DNA from: Pyramidobacter piscolens
Lineage (GTDB): Bacteria; Synergistota; Synergistia; Synergistales; Dethiosulfovibrionaceae
Length of the DNA stretch: 64,000 nt
Direction: 5' to 3'
Assembly: GCA_004558205.1 (NCBI GenBank)
Contig: SFDM01000006.1
Location: forward strand, 1 to 64,000
The notes under the pieces were generated by a model. It did no database searches. It was not told the DNA's origin and saw only the letters and a list, made by a program, of their open reading frames with translations. Of this stretch, positions 16,272 through 25,588 are shown one piece after another. Each line of letters begins with the position of its first letter. Within the stretch, counting starts at the first letter, position 1. The translations under genes were made by a program, and so were the position numbers.

Positions 16272-17744
16272 ATGGAAAACATCCTATCCCCAGACCCAAA
16301 TACGCTTCTTGAAAGGAGCTGCCGCGCCGAAGATCATATCAACGGCCCCGAAGGACGGTTGGATTACACCGTTACCGCCGAATATCTGCCACTTTACGAT
16401 GACGACAGCCAGACCCGGGCGCTGTGCTTCTGCACGTCCTACGTCAAGAAAGGAAGCTCTGACAAAAAACGCCCCGTGACCTTCGCTTTTAACGGCAAAC
16501 CAGGGACGTCGTCGCTGTATCTGCATACCGCCTGTCTGGCCCCAAAAACCCTCAGGCAGACGGGAACCGGCGTCAAAATGCCCCAGCCTCCCTTTGTGCT
16601 GAGTGACAACCCCCATACGATCCTCGACTTCACCGACCTGGTCTTCATCGATCCCGTTGGGACAGGCTTCAGCCGCGGAAGCACATGGAAGGACGCGGAA
16701 CGCTACTTCGGCGTCCGCCAGGACGTGGCCGGCGTGGCGGAGTTTATCCGCGTGTGGCTCGCCCGGTATGGCCGCGGCAGCTCACCTCTATTCGTCCTCG
16801 GCGAAAGTTACGGAGGTCTGAGGGGCTGCGGGCTGGTGCTGAAGCTCCAGGACCTGAACATTCTGCCCCAGGGATTTATCGCCGTCTCCCCCGCTCTGTC
16901 CTATGGAGAGCTGAACACCACCATGCTCCTGGAGCATCATCTGGTCCATACCCTGCCAGCCATGACCGCCGCCGCGTGGTACCACAAAAAACTGGACGGG
17001 GACCTGCTGGTGCGCCCTCTCGAAGATGTTCGGGAAGAGGCCAGAAACTGGGCCACGTCGGATTATTTGACCTTCCTCTGGAAAGGCTGCGAGGCCGGCC
17101 CTGAAGAGTGCACGTCGTGCATGGAAAAACTCCGGCGCTATACAGGCCTGAAAAACGAGGACATTGAGGGCATGAACCTGAGGATTCTGCACAGGCGTTT
17201 TGCCGCCCTTCTTTTGAAGGACCAGGGAAAAGTGCTCAGCATATTCGACTCCCGCCTGACCACCAGCGGCCGAGACTACGACGGAACCGCCGACCCTCAC
17301 ACCTTCTCGCTGGCGGCAGCCTGCAACGCGGCCTTTTTCGACTATTTCGGCACGCGCTTCCAATTCCCCGAGAGCCATGAATACTTTGTATCCAACCAAA
17401 GAATCGTCGGCGCCAAATGGGATTTCAGCAGCGGTTACGAACAGACCTCCACGGGAACGCCGACGCGCGCCGGCGGCTATGCCAGCCTTCTGGGAGACCT
17501 GTGCAAAGCCATGCGCCGCGATCCCACGCTGAAATTTTTCACGGGAGCGGGAATCTTCGACATCCACTGCTGCCTTGACACCTCGCGCTACTGTATCAGC
17601 CACATGGACCTGCCCGAAGCGCTCCGTGAAAACATCACTTTCAAATCCTACTGGGGCGGACATATGTACTACACCAACCCAGAAGCCCACGCCACGTTCA
17701 GAGAAGACCTTAAAAGTTTTTATGACTCGGCGATCCTTCGCTAA
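16272..17744 (+). CDS. Serine carboxypeptidase-like protein (peptidase S10)
   Basis: A 490-residue alpha/beta-hydrolase-fold protein of the S10 family. The nucleophile elbow GESYGG puts Ser at about 179, with the catalytic Asp in IFDIHCCLD and His in WGGHMYY near the C-terminus. The oxyanion-hole motif, normally NGGPG, is NGKPG here (about 74-78). No signal peptide is seen, so it may act in the cytoplasm on imported peptides. AAGGAGAAATTTC precedes the ATG at 16272. It probably forms an operon with deoC. Confidence 0.82.
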   Translation: MENILSPDPNTLLERSCRAEDHINGPEGRLDYTVTAEYLPLYDDDSQTRALCFCTSYVKKGSSDKKRPVTFAFNGKPGTSSLYLHTACLAPKTLRQTGTGVKMPQPPFVLSDNPHTILDFTDLVFIDPVGTGFSRGSTWKDAERYFGVRQDVAGVAEFIRVWLARYGRGSSPLFVLGESYGGLRGCGLVLKLQDLNILPQGFIAVSPALSYGELNTTMLLEHHLVHTLPAMTAAAWYHKKLDGDLLVRPLEDVREEARNWATSDYLTFLWKGCEAGPEECTSCMEKLRRYTGLKNEDIEGMNLRILHRRFAALLLKDQGKVLSIFDSRLTTSGRDYDGTADPHTFSLAAACNAAFFDYFGTRFQFPESHEYFVSNQRIVGAKWDFSSGYEQTSTGTPTRAGGYASLLGDLCKAMRRDPTLKFFTGAGIFDIHCCLDTSRYCISHMDLPEALRENITFKSYWGGHMYYTNPEAHATFREDLKSFYDSAILR

Positions 17745-17752
17745 CCTCGCCA

Positions 17753-17785
17753 AAAGGTATACTCGCAAGAGTATACCTTTTTTTA
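17753..17785 (+). terminator. Rho-independent terminator
   Basis: AAAGGTATACTC pairs with GAGTATACCTTT around GCAA and is followed by a T run. It ends the deoC-S10 transcript. Confidence 0.88.
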
Positions 17786-17888
17786 CAGCCTTCTGAAAAC
17801 CCCAGGCAGTTATTACTTGATAAAGATGAATTACTCAGTTATTTTCACGATATTCCACATAGATATCATCTTTAGAGAAAATTCTTCA

Positions 17889-17916
17889 TTGCATTTTGTA
17901 TATTCACTGCTACAAT
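17889..17916 (+). promoter_or_regulatory. Promoter with a shared box before the esterase gene
   Basis: TTGCAT and TACAAT with a 16-base spacer that includes TTTGTATATTCA. Very similar layouts occur at 25422 and 27569 before two peptide-binding protein genes. Confidence 0.6.
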
Positions 17917-17978
17917 AAATGTCAGCCTGATTGCGTTTTTTCAAAATGTTTCATTTTAGAAAGGAAGCGCGGAGCGTC

Positions 17979-18956
17979 ATGAAAAACATGGTCATAGAAG
18001 AGCTTGGCAGCTTTTATGTGGGCGGCCATGAAGTCATACTGAGGGACCTGCCCCATAAAAGCTTCATTGGGCAGGGAGGGCTCCAGCAGGACTGCAACCC
18101 CAACGGTCAATTTGAGGTGGGACAGATGTACGTCCAATACGCGCGCCTCGCCGACCCCAAGGCGAAATACCCACTCCTGATGTGGCACGGCGGCGGCCTG
18201 ACGGGCGTCACATGGGAAACCACGCCCGACGGCCGGCCGGGCTGGCGTTCCTGGTTCCTCCGCCACGGACACCACGTTTACGTTTCCGACTCCGTCGAGC
18301 GGGGACGCTCGTCCTGGGCGCAGTACCCTGAAATCTACCGCAGCGCGCCGGAGTTTACGACCAAAGCAGCCTGCTGGTCCAACTTCCGCATGGGCCCGTC
18401 CTTTGACGAAAACCCTGAAAAAAGAGAAACCTATCAGGGGATACAATTTCCGACGGAATGTTTCGACATCTTCGCAAAACAGATCGTTCCCCGATGGCGC
18501 AGCATGGACGACTGGGCGCAGGCGGCTTACGACGAGCTGGCAGCCGGTTTCAGCGAAGGCTGCGTCATCATGGCCCACAGCCAGGGAGCGAACTTCGCTC
18601 TTCCCGCAGCGCTGGCCAATCCCGACAAGGTGAAGGCCCTCATCCTTCTGGAACCTGCCCGGATTCCCAATCCCACGACCACCGACCTTAGGCCTCTCTC
18701 GAAAATTCCCCAGCTGATCCTCTGGGGCGATTACCTCGAAAAACCCGAGCTGGCTCCCTGGGCCCAAGCCGCCTATTACCACATCTACCCGGAGTATCGC
18801 CGGATAATGGAGCAGATGGGCGGCAGCCTTACCTGGATCGACCTGCCCCAAAGGAATATCCGCGGCAATTCTCACATGCTGATGATGGACAAAAATTCAG
18901 ATGCAATAGCGCAGGTCATACAGGACTGGATGGAAGCCCAGGGCCTTATGAAGTAA
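17979..18956 (+). CDS. Alpha/beta hydrolase (esterase-like)
   Basis: A 325-residue alpha/beta-hydrolase. The nucleophile elbow is HSQGAN with Ser near 201; a catalytic His is likely in GNSHMLMMD near 299. The LMWHGGGLTG segment fits the oxyanion loop. There is no signal peptide. I chose the ATG at 17979 because GGAG lies 4 bases upstream; an in-frame start at 17931 is farther from any binding site. A peptide-binding protein gene follows 103 bases later. The substrate is unknown. Confidence 0.78.
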   Translation: MKNMVIEELGSFYVGGHEVILRDLPHKSFIGQGGLQQDCNPNGQFEVGQMYVQYARLADPKAKYPLLMWHGGGLTGVTWETTPDGRPGWRSWFLRHGHHVYVSDSVERGRSSWAQYPEIYRSAPEFTTKAACWSNFRMGPSFDENPEKRETYQGIQFPTECFDIFAKQIVPRWRSMDDWAQAAYDELAAGFSEGCVIMAHSQGANFALPAALANPDKVKALILLEPARIPNPTTTDLRPLSKIPQLILWGDYLEKPELAPWAQAAYYHIYPEYRRIMEQMGGSLTWIDLPQRNIRGNSHMLMMDKNSDAIAQVIQDWMEAQGLMK

Positions 18957-19059
18957 CGCGCCGGCCCGGCGCCGCCTTCATAACTTCAGAAGATACCGGA
19001 GCGGTTCCCTAAGAGCGTTGCCCCTGTGTCGAATATACAAGTAAAGGGAGAGATAGAAA

Positions 19060-20574
19060 ATGTTTAAGAAGTTGTTACTGTTTTCCTTGCTGCTGCTGCC
19101 GCTCTTGCCGACCCAAGGGTTGGCGAAGGGAGACACGCTGACCGTCGGCGTGGCGATCGACGCCAAAAATCTGGATCCCCAGAACTCCGTGGATACCTAT
19201 TCCTTCTCCATGATCCGGCAGATCTACGAACCGCTGGTAACGGTAGACGGAAAGACGCGCAAGCTCGTTCCCGTGCTTGCCGAAAGCTGGGAAGTTCTGA
19301 GCCCCGACACCTATCGCTTCCACCTCAAAAAGGGAGTGAAGTTCCATAACGGCGAAGAGCTGACAGCGGAAGACGTGGTCTTCTCGCTCAAGCGCGCTGC
19401 GTCGCCGGATTCAGTTTTCGCCGGTTCCAAAGGACGGTATATCGACCCCGAGGGATTCAAGATCGAGGACCGCTACACGGTGATCGTCAAGACTCGCGGC
19501 CCCTTCGGAGGCTTCCTCCAGTCCATGAAGCACCCCTACGCTTCGATCCTCAGCAAAAAAGCCGTGATGGAACTGGGCAAAAGCTATTTCCGCAATCCCG
19601 TAGGTACGGGTCCCTACAAGTTCGTCAAGTGGGTCAAAGGAGAAAACCTGCAGCTTGAAGCCTTTCAGGACTATCACGGCCAGAAGCCCAACTTCAAATA
19701 CATGACCTTCCTCGTCCTTCCCGACGACAGCAGCCGCGTCATCGCCCTCGAGACAGGCAAGGCCGACATGATTTACGCCGTTCCCTACGGCGATTACGAG
19801 CGCCTGAACGGCAGCGACAAAGTCAAGGTCGTCCGCGCGCCGGGGCTGGTCCTAATTTACATGGGCATGAACACTCAGAGCCCCAAGCTCCAGGATCCGC
19901 GCGTGCGCCTCGCCATTGAATACGCGGTCAACAAGGAAGCCCTCAACGCCGTGGTCTATCAGGGGAACTCTCAGCTCGCCGCAGGGCCCCTGCTGCCGGC
20001 GTGCAGCTTCTATCCCGAAAACGCCTCGCCCTACGGCTACGACCCCGAAAAATCCAAGGTGCTGCTGAAGGAAGCGGGCGTCTCCGACCTGAAGCTCTCC
20101 CTGTGGGTGCTGAACTCCCAGGACCTCATCGACGCCGCGACGGTCATCCAGTCCATGCTCGCCAAGGTGGGCATCGCGTTGGACATCCAGGTCCTTGAAA
20201 ACGGCGTCTTCAACGACAATACCCGCAGCGGGAAACAGGAGATGTTCCTCTACATGTGGGGCATGCAGACCAACCGCGACGCCGGCGTTTACTGGCAGGC
20301 CCTCTTCGCGAAAGCCGCCATCGGCACCACGAACCTCGTGCGCATGGACGATCCCGAGATCGACGCCAATATCGACCTCGCGACCAAAACCATCGACGCC
20401 GGAACGCGCGATCAGATCTTCCAGAAAATCTGGGATCGCCTGAACGCGCTCCATCCCTGGGTGTACCTGTCCATTCCCAGCGAACTTTACGGAGCGCAGA
20501 AAGAGCTGCTCGGCGTGGACGACCTCTACGACGGCAAGATCAACTACCTGGGCAATCTGAAGCGCCAGCGCTAA
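19060..20574 (+). CDS. ABC transporter substrate-binding protein, family 5 (peptide type), paralogue 1
   Basis: A 504-residue periplasmic binding protein of the DppA/OppA/NikA family with a clear signal peptide (cut near GLAKG). Family blocks are GVAIDAKNLDPQNSVD, VKFHNGEELTAEDVVFSL and NPVGTGPYKFVKW. There is no lipobox Cys, as expected for a diderm. It has no adjacent permease and may feed the transporter at 29.4-33.3 kb. It ends at a bidirectional terminator shared with the UroD-like gene. Close paralogues are at 25589, 27755 and 38368. Confidence 0.92.
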   Translation: MFKKLLLFSLLLLPLLPTQGLAKGDTLTVGVAIDAKNLDPQNSVDTYSFSMIRQIYEPLVTVDGKTRKLVPVLAESWEVLSPDTYRFHLKKGVKFHNGEELTAEDVVFSLKRAASPDSVFAGSKGRYIDPEGFKIEDRYTVIVKTRGPFGGFLQSMKHPYASILSKKAVMELGKSYFRNPVGTGPYKFVKWVKGENLQLEAFQDYHGQKPNFKYMTFLVLPDDSSRVIALETGKADMIYAVPYGDYERLNGSDKVKVVRAPGLVLIYMGMNTQSPKLQDPRVRLAIEYAVNKEALNAVVYQGNSQLAAGPLLPACSFYPENASPYGYDPEKSKVLLKEAGVSDLKLSLWVLNSQDLIDAATVIQSMLAKVGIALDIQVLENGVFNDNTRSGKQEMFLYMWGMQTNRDAGVYWQALFAKAAIGTTNLVRMDDPEIDANIDLATKTIDAGTRDQIFQKIWDRLNALHPWVYLSIPSELYGAQKELLGVDDLYDGKINYLGNLKRQR

Positions 20575-20600
20575 ACATCGAAACCTAAACATCGGAACAA

Positions 20601-20663
20601 AAAAGGGGTTATACCTGCAAGTCTTTTCAATGGAGAAAAGATCTTCAGGTATAACCCTTTTTT
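20601..20663. terminator. Bidirectional terminator
   Basis: AAAAGGGGTTATACCTG faces CAGGTATAACCCTTTTTT with a loop of about 28 bases. There are A runs on the left and T runs on the right, so it serves both convergent genes. Confidence 0.85.
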
Positions 20664-20686
20664 GTATCTGTTATGCGGTTATTTTA

Positions 20687-21700
20687 TTAGACTCGGTCGG
20701 CGCTTGTGGCGATGACGCGATCTCTGAGGAGTTCCAGGCGCTCCACGGGGGTGTAGGGATCAACGACACAACCGGGACCGAGGATAATGCCCTTGCCGTC
20801 CTGAAGCTTGGAAGTATCCTCCACCTCGAAGCAGACTTCGGCTTCAGTTTTGTCAAGCCACTTAGTGCCCCAGCTGAGCCCACCGACAAAGACCTTGTCA
20901 CTGTACTTGCGGACTTCGTCCATGGTGGGACCGTCGTCGCGGTCATGCCAGTTGATGGCGTGCGTGGGGTAATCCACAGCAAGCTTGGAAATCATCGTAT
21001 TTTTGCCGTGAATGTGGAGCGTGTTGAACCACGTGTCATTCTCCACAGCCTCCATCATCAGGCGATCATAGGGCATGACAAACTCATCATGCTCAGCGTC
21101 GGTCAGGTAGTTGTAGGAAGACATCTGGGTCGCGACAAAGAAGCCGTCCACGCCAAGGGCGCAGCAAGCCTTCATGAACTGGATCTTGGTGGCAAGGATG
21201 TTTTCAAGTCCGATATGGACACTTTCAGGATCCTCACGAAGATGCTTGGCCACCATCTCGGGGCTGCACATCTTAGCGGCGGTGGTCAGCGTGTTGAAAA
21301 TAGTCATCTGAACGGGAATCCTCTCGCCACCCATCATCTCAAAGAGGATGCGCAGCCCCTCAAGGGCATAGAGGTATTCGCCTCTCGTTCCGTCTACAGA
21401 AGGAAGCTTTCTCCAATCACTGGCCTCTTTGATGATCGGAGCGTGCAGAACAGGGGCAAGGTTGTAGCCGGGGAAAACGTCCAGTTCCACACCAAAGTCG
21501 ATAGTCTCATACATGCCGTAGGGCGTAAGCTTGATGAAGTCAAGATCATAATGTTTCTGGTCAGTAAGCGCTAGCTCGGCCAGGCGGCGGGGATGGCGGT
21601 CGCGGTTCGGGTTGTGCTGCCAATGGCTGTAGGGAAGGCGATCGGTAGCTTCAAAAGCAAGGACTTTCTGAATACGCTGTTTGTGAGTCAGTTTGTGCAT
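20687..21700 (-). CDS. UroD/MtaA-like methyltransferase-fold protein, paralogue 1
   Basis: A 337-residue protein of the uroporphyrinogen decarboxylase superfamily, the fold of MtaA/CmuA-type corrinoid:cofactor methyltransferases. It keeps LHIHG, WHDRDDGP, FVGGLSWG and GPGCVVDP. The HxH plus a distant Cys could form the zinc site that MtaA builds as HxC...C. It overlaps the CobW gene by 13 bases and lies in a group with a GntR regulator. Heme synthesis is unlikely because a near twin at 34672 sits with peptide-uptake genes. No corrinoid protein is in the window. Confidence 0.8.
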   Translation of the reverse strand: MHKLTHKQRIQKVLAFEATDRLPYSHWQHNPNRDRHPRRLAELALTDQKHYDLDFIKLTPYGMYETIDFGVELDVFPGYNLAPVLHAPIIKEASDWRKLPSVDGTRGEYLYALEGLRILFEMMGGERIPVQMTIFNTLTTAAKMCSPEMVAKHLREDPESVHIGLENILATKIQFMKACCALGVDGFFVATQMSSYNYLTDAEHDEFVMPYDRLMMEAVENDTWFNTLHIHGKNTMISKLAVDYPTHAINWHDRDDGPTMDEVRKYSDKVFVGGLSWGTKWLDKTEAEVCFEVEDTSKLQDGKGIILGPGCVVDPYTPVERLELLRDRVIATSADRV

Positions 21701-22680
21701 GGTAGTTCCTCCTTAGAATAGTTGTGTTCCTTAAACAGATTTTCCAAAAGGTCATTTTTCAATGACTCCCCTATAACGCAAAGGCGGCCTGAACAATCAG
21801 GTTCTGCATCCGTAATCTGCAACTCACCCGGCACATAATTCATCAGCTTCCAGCGATCATCTCCCTTAAATATACCTTTGGCGCGTATGATCTTTCCATA
21901 ACGGCCTGAATCAAATTTATTCGCAAGGCTCCCTAAAAAATCCTGATTGAAACTGCGAGACACCTGCAAGCTCCAGCTTTGAAAGGGTAGTTCTTCGTGA
22001 GAATGCCCGCCTACACAGCCCTTTCTGCCGCAGCTGCAATGAGCTCCGTACTCTTCGAGAAATCTGCGGGTAAGCGCGCCCAGCGAACCGCCCTGGACAA
22101 ACTCCAGAATTTTTCGCGCGCTGATCTGATCCCATGGCGTAGTCAGCACTGGCGTGTCAGGAAAAGAATTTCGCAGGCTCTGCAGGACCCTCTCAGTTTC
22201 TTCTTCGGAAACTCGCTCCATACGGTTTAAAACGATGGTTTTAGCGTATTTGAGCTGATCCAAATAGATCGCTCCATAGGCCCGCAGGTATTCTTCATAG
22301 CGGGATACATCCAGCGTTACCAGGCAGATGTTCAGGTCAGCGGGCATGGCGTACATGCAAAGCGATGCAATGTCCGACAGTTTGCCCACACCCGACGGCT
22401 CAATGATAATCCGGTCGGGGGCTAGATCCCTGATGATCTGCTTCAGCGTAAAGTTAAAATCGTCACGCAACGTGCAGCAGATGCAACCTGAATTAATCTC
22501 CCGTATCTCCAGGGCCGCTCCGGCAAAGGACTTACCGTCGATGCCCGCCTCGCCAAATTCATTTTCAACGAGAACCACTTTCTCCGACGGATCTACAGCT
22601 GATAGAAGTTTTTTGATGAGCGTCGTCTTCCCTGCTCCAAGAAAGCCCGAGATGATGTCTATTTTTGTTTTTTGCGACAT
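21688..22680 (-). CDS. CobW/COG0523-family GTPase
   Basis: A 330-residue P-loop metallochaperone-type GTPase. Walker A is GFLGAGKTT (12-20), the metal-binding CICC motif is at 66-69, and the CobW C-terminal domain follows. The loop between domains has a Cys/His cluster (CSCGRKGCVGGHSHEE) that could carry metal. The base-recognition motif is degenerate (NRME in place of NKxD). It overlaps the UroD-like gene, so it may insert zinc or cobalamin-related metal into that enzyme. Confidence 0.9.
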   Translation of the reverse strand: MSQKTKIDIISGFLGAGKTTLIKKLLSAVDPSEKVVLVENEFGEAGIDGKSFAGAALEIREINSGCICCTLRDDFNFTLKQIIRDLAPDRIIIEPSGVGKLSDIASLCMYAMPADLNICLVTLDVSRYEEYLRAYGAIYLDQLKYAKTIVLNRMERVSEEETERVLQSLRNSFPDTPVLTTPWDQISARKILEFVQGGSLGALTRRFLEEYGAHCSCGRKGCVGGHSHEELPFQSWSLQVSRSFNQDFLGSLANKFDSGRYGKIIRAKGIFKGDDRWKLMNYVPGELQITDAEPDCSGRLCVIGESLKNDLLENLFKEHNYSKEELPCTN

Positions 22681-22731
22681 GCTCCTACCTCCGTTGGCCT
22701 TATGAATTCCACATGCTCTGCTATCACACCA

Positions 22732-23442
22732 TCATTTTCTTGACAAAACCGGCACGGGGGGGACGAGAGACAGAACTTTCTTCACCGCATCTGGATTATC
22801 GTGCGATAACAGCCGACACAGATTATCACAGGCAAGGCACATATGCTCGTGCAGGAGCACTGTCGCTTCTATCGCGTCTTTGAGGCCGCAGGCTCTCAAA
22901 ATTTCGGAATGATCGACGATGGACTGGCCTCGCGCCGCCTCCGTGCTGAGAAAAATCCTGATATAGCGGTCAACCTTTGCGTACTGTGAAGCTATGATCT
23001 CAAGCAACCTCGGTTTGCCGCCAATCATGTAAAGCTCACGGTGAAATTCCCAGTTAGCGTCCATGAGCTGATCTCTGGAATCCACTTCCTGCTGTGCGTT
23101 TTGCAACATTTTTTCCAGACGGCGCACGTCCGCCTCAGTAATGGCCGCAATAGTGTACTTCAAAGCCAGGGACTCCATCGCATAGCGAACCTCAAAGATC
23201 TCCATAAGCTCTTCGATGGAGAGGCTTGCAACTTGTGCGCCCTTAAAGGGGATGAATTTCACAAGTCCTTCACTGGAAAGCTGTATCAGAGCTTCCCTAA
23301 CAGGTATACGGCTTGCCTTATAGGCCGCCGCCAGTTCGTCCTGCCGCAAAGGCATTCCGCTCGGATACTCTCCAGCCAGTATTTTGCCGCGCAGAGCCGT
23401 ATATATTTGCTCAACCACGGTCGCTTTCTTATTTTCAGCCAT
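22732..23442 (-). CDS. GntR-family regulator, FCD subfamily, paralogue 1
   Basis: A 236-residue repressor-type protein: winged HTH (about 8-75, with RQDELAAAYKASRIPVREAL) and an all-helical FCD ligand domain with the usual metal residues (Asp and His in DANWEFHRELY, plus later His). A GGGAG site precedes the ATG at 23442. It lies 51 bases upstream of the CobW gene in the same direction. It is closely related to the regulator at 33873. An ATTTTATACAAT box just upstream suggests autoregulation. Confidence 0.92.
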   Translation of the reverse strand: MAENKKATVVEQIYTALRGKILAGEYPSGMPLRQDELAAAYKASRIPVREALIQLSSEGLVKFIPFKGAQVASLSIEELMEIFEVRYAMESLALKYTIAAITEADVRRLEKMLQNAQQEVDSRDQLMDANWEFHRELYMIGGKPRLLEIIASQYAKVDRYIRIFLSTEAARGQSIVDHSEILRACGLKDAIEATVLLHEHMCLACDNLCRLLSHDNPDAVKKVLSLVPPVPVLSRK

Positions 23443-23872
23443 CCCAAACTCCCTCGCTTTCAGAAACCTCCTCTCGAAGTAATTCACATTTTATACAATG
23501 TTGTCGAGAATTGCAAGAGGCTTTTTTATCCTTAAAAATATTTTTCAGTAAAAACTAAGTTTCACGCATCAAGTCAATTGCGAATCCAAATAAAAATTCT
23601 ACTATCAAAAACATTAATTACAAGAATTAACGCACCTCATATCTATAAAAGACTTTATCCATCTTCACAACTTATGATGAAAAACTCTTTATCTCGCTTT
23701 TTATTTCAAGCCCCAGCAAACACAAAAATTGTATAAACTTATCTTACCGCTCTTTTCCACTCCCAGAAATTCAGAACAAATAAAAACAGCCGAGCAGCTC
23801 AAACACAAACAGGGCTATGCGCCCAAGAGTCTCTCTTTGTGGAAAAAAACATTAACACACACCCCTGAGTTT
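23443..23872. other. AT-rich intergenic region
   Basis: A gene-free stretch between the GntR gene and the M20 gene, much richer in A and T than its neighbours. It contains the operator-like box at 23489 and a TTGTATA heptamer at 23729. I see no open frame with a ribosome binding site, no RNA gene and no strong terminator. Confidence 0.5.
23489..23500 (-). promoter_or_regulatory. Putative GntR operator box
   Basis: ATTTTATACAAT, 47 bases upstream of the GntR start. The same 12-mer, or its reverse complement, recurs at 25114 and 25147 before the M20 gene. Confidence 0.45.
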
Positions 23873-25063
23873 TTATTTCCCGTTCATTTCCAGCACAGTC
23901 TGCACGAAAAATCCGGCACCTAAGGGCAGCGCGGCTTCGTCAAAGACAAAACGGTTGTTGTGGAACAACGGAGGTTGTTCCCCCTCTTTCCAGATACCGA
24001 GGCGAGCAAAGGCCGAGGCGGGGACTTTTTCAGCATAGCGCGAATAGTCTTCAGACCCCATGCGAGGCGACGCCATGACGCCCACGCCTTGCACTCCCAA
24101 CAGCCGCTCCGCTGCACGGCGCGCAACCTGTACCGTCGCCGGGTCATTGACCAGAGGCGGTACCCCGTAGGTATATTGAAGCTCGTGAGTGCAGTTATAC
24201 CCCGCAACGATGCCCGAAATCATCTTGTCCATCATGCTTTCGATGTTGTTTCGCAGTTTGGGATTCTGACATCGTACGGAGCCGCCGAAGCTCACGTCAC
24301 CGGGGATGACGTTCTTCGCTGTTCCGCCGTGAATCGTGCAAATCGAGAGGACCACTGAATCAACGGCGTCAGTCTGGCGCGTGATGAGTCCCTGAAGGGC
24401 CATAACGCAGTTTGCGGCGGCAAGCAGAGGATCAGCGCCACTTTTATGAGGATAGGCCCCATGCCCACCCACTCCTTTGACGGTTACCGTGAAAAAATCC
24501 GACGATGCCATAGAAGGCCCCTCACGAAAAGCGATCACTCCGGTATGAAACTCGCCAATGCCGTGTAGCCCCAGCATCACGTCCACATGGGGATTTTCAA
24601 GACAGCCCAGTGAAATCATGAGTTCAGAACCGCCAAGAGTTTCCTCGGCCGGCTGAAAAATCAGCTTGACCACGCCGCAGAAACGATCGCGAAGCTCTAC
24701 CAACATCTTCGCAGCCCCCAGAAGCATGGCCGTATGGCAGTCATGACCGCAGGCGTGCATGACACCCGGCACTTCTGAAATATCGGCCAACCCCGTCTCT
24801 TCCTGAATGGGCATGGCATCCATATCGGCTCTCAATCCTATGACTTTGCCTTCCCCGCTCTTTAGTCCGCGGATAATTCCAACTACTCCCACTTTCGTAT
24901 CCAGTTCCTGAAATTCCGTTCCCATTTTCGCCAGCTCAGAGCGCACAAAAGAAGCTGTCTCAAACTCGTACATGCCCAGTTCAGGATGGCGGTGAATTCT
25001 GCGTTTACACTCCACGATGTATTCTTTGATCGACTGCGCTTTCCGATAAATTTCCGATTCCAT
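23873..25063 (-). CDS. M20 family amidohydrolase, paralogue 1
   Basis: A 396-residue cytosolic zinc hydrolase of the M20D type (IAA-amino acid hydrolase, hippurate hydrolase and N-acyl-aminoacylase relatives). The metal-site motifs are ACGHDCHTAMLLG, the FQPAEETLGGS Glu pair, GLHG and GSEDYSRY near the C-terminus. GGAGG lies 7 bases before the ATG at 25063. It probably releases amino acids from acylated or amidated forms. The gene is divergent from the binding-protein gene at 25589 across an AT-rich region with operator-like boxes. Confidence 0.9.
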   Translation of the reverse strand: MESEIYRKAQSIKEYIVECKRRIHRHPELGMYEFETASFVRSELAKMGTEFQELDTKVGVVGIIRGLKSGEGKVIGLRADMDAMPIQEETGLADISEVPGVMHACGHDCHTAMLLGAAKMLVELRDRFCGVVKLIFQPAEETLGGSELMISLGCLENPHVDVMLGLHGIGEFHTGVIAFREGPSMASSDFFTVTVKGVGGHGAYPHKSGADPLLAAANCVMALQGLITRQTDAVDSVVLSICTIHGGTAKNVIPGDVSFGGSVRCQNPKLRNNIESMMDKMISGIVAGYNCTHELQYTYGVPPLVNDPATVQVARRAAERLLGVQGVGVMASPRMGSEDYSRYAEKVPASAFARLGIWKEGEQPPLFHNNRFVFDEAALPLGAGFFVQTVLEMNGK

Positions 25064-25113
25064 TTTTTTCCTCCGGTTTTTTAAAATCATTTTTACAAAC
25101 GACAACGACTCAC

Positions 25114-25158
25114 ATTGTATAAAAACAGCAATTACACATCATTCTCATTTTATACAAT
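25114..25158. promoter_or_regulatory. Inverted pair of operator-like boxes
   Basis: ATTGTATAAAA and, 22 bases later, ATTTTATACAAT face each other, centred about 70 bases upstream of the M20 start. FCD-GntR proteins commonly bind TTGTATAC-type palindromes, so these are candidate sites for either GntR paralogue. Confidence 0.5.
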
Positions 25159-25421
25159 ACTCACCAAGAACACAAGTCTGCAAGCATCACAAGCTAACTA
25201 TACTCAAACTTTAATTAGAATTATCAAAATTAAAATTCCACCCTCCCTGCGTTTTAAAATAGGCATAGCGTCAGATTTTTACCTTTATGCGACTCAAAAA
25301 TACAGTACATTTTGGCAAGACACCTCCAAATTATTCATTAATCAGCAAATTTCACTTGTGAAACACGGAACTTTTATTACTGCACATTAAGTTTTGTAGC
25401 TTTTTATCATCAGATTAAAAA

Positions 25422-25449
25422 TTGCGATTTGTATATTTCATGATAAAAT
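25422..25449 (+). promoter_or_regulatory. Promoter of the peptide-binding protein gene at 25589
   Basis: TTGCGA and TAAAAT with a 16-base spacer containing TTTGTATATTTCA. It closely resembles the promoters at 17889 and 27569. Confidence 0.6.
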
Positions 25450-25588
25450 AACAGCATGAAGGCGGATACAATTTTCACAAATGCCTACGGGCTTTCTGCG
25501 GTTTAGTCTGATTAATGGGGAGTCATCGGGCACAACCGCACGAAACTCATGAACCACAAAACTACAGTCATAGAAGGGAGCACTTGTT

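Larger units (their letters stand above)
25064..25588. other. AT-rich divergent regulatory region
   Basis: 525 bases without a gene between the divergent M20 and binding-protein genes. It holds the inverted pair of ATTTTATACAAT boxes (25114-25158) and the TTGCGA/TAAAAT promoter at 25422. The rest is AT-rich without recognised elements. Confidence 0.6.

Noticed and set aside
20687..21700. Assignment as HemE (heme synthesis)
   Set aside because: No heme genes are nearby, a paralogue sits with peptide uptake genes, and the HIHG/GPGC motifs fit MtaA-type relatives better.
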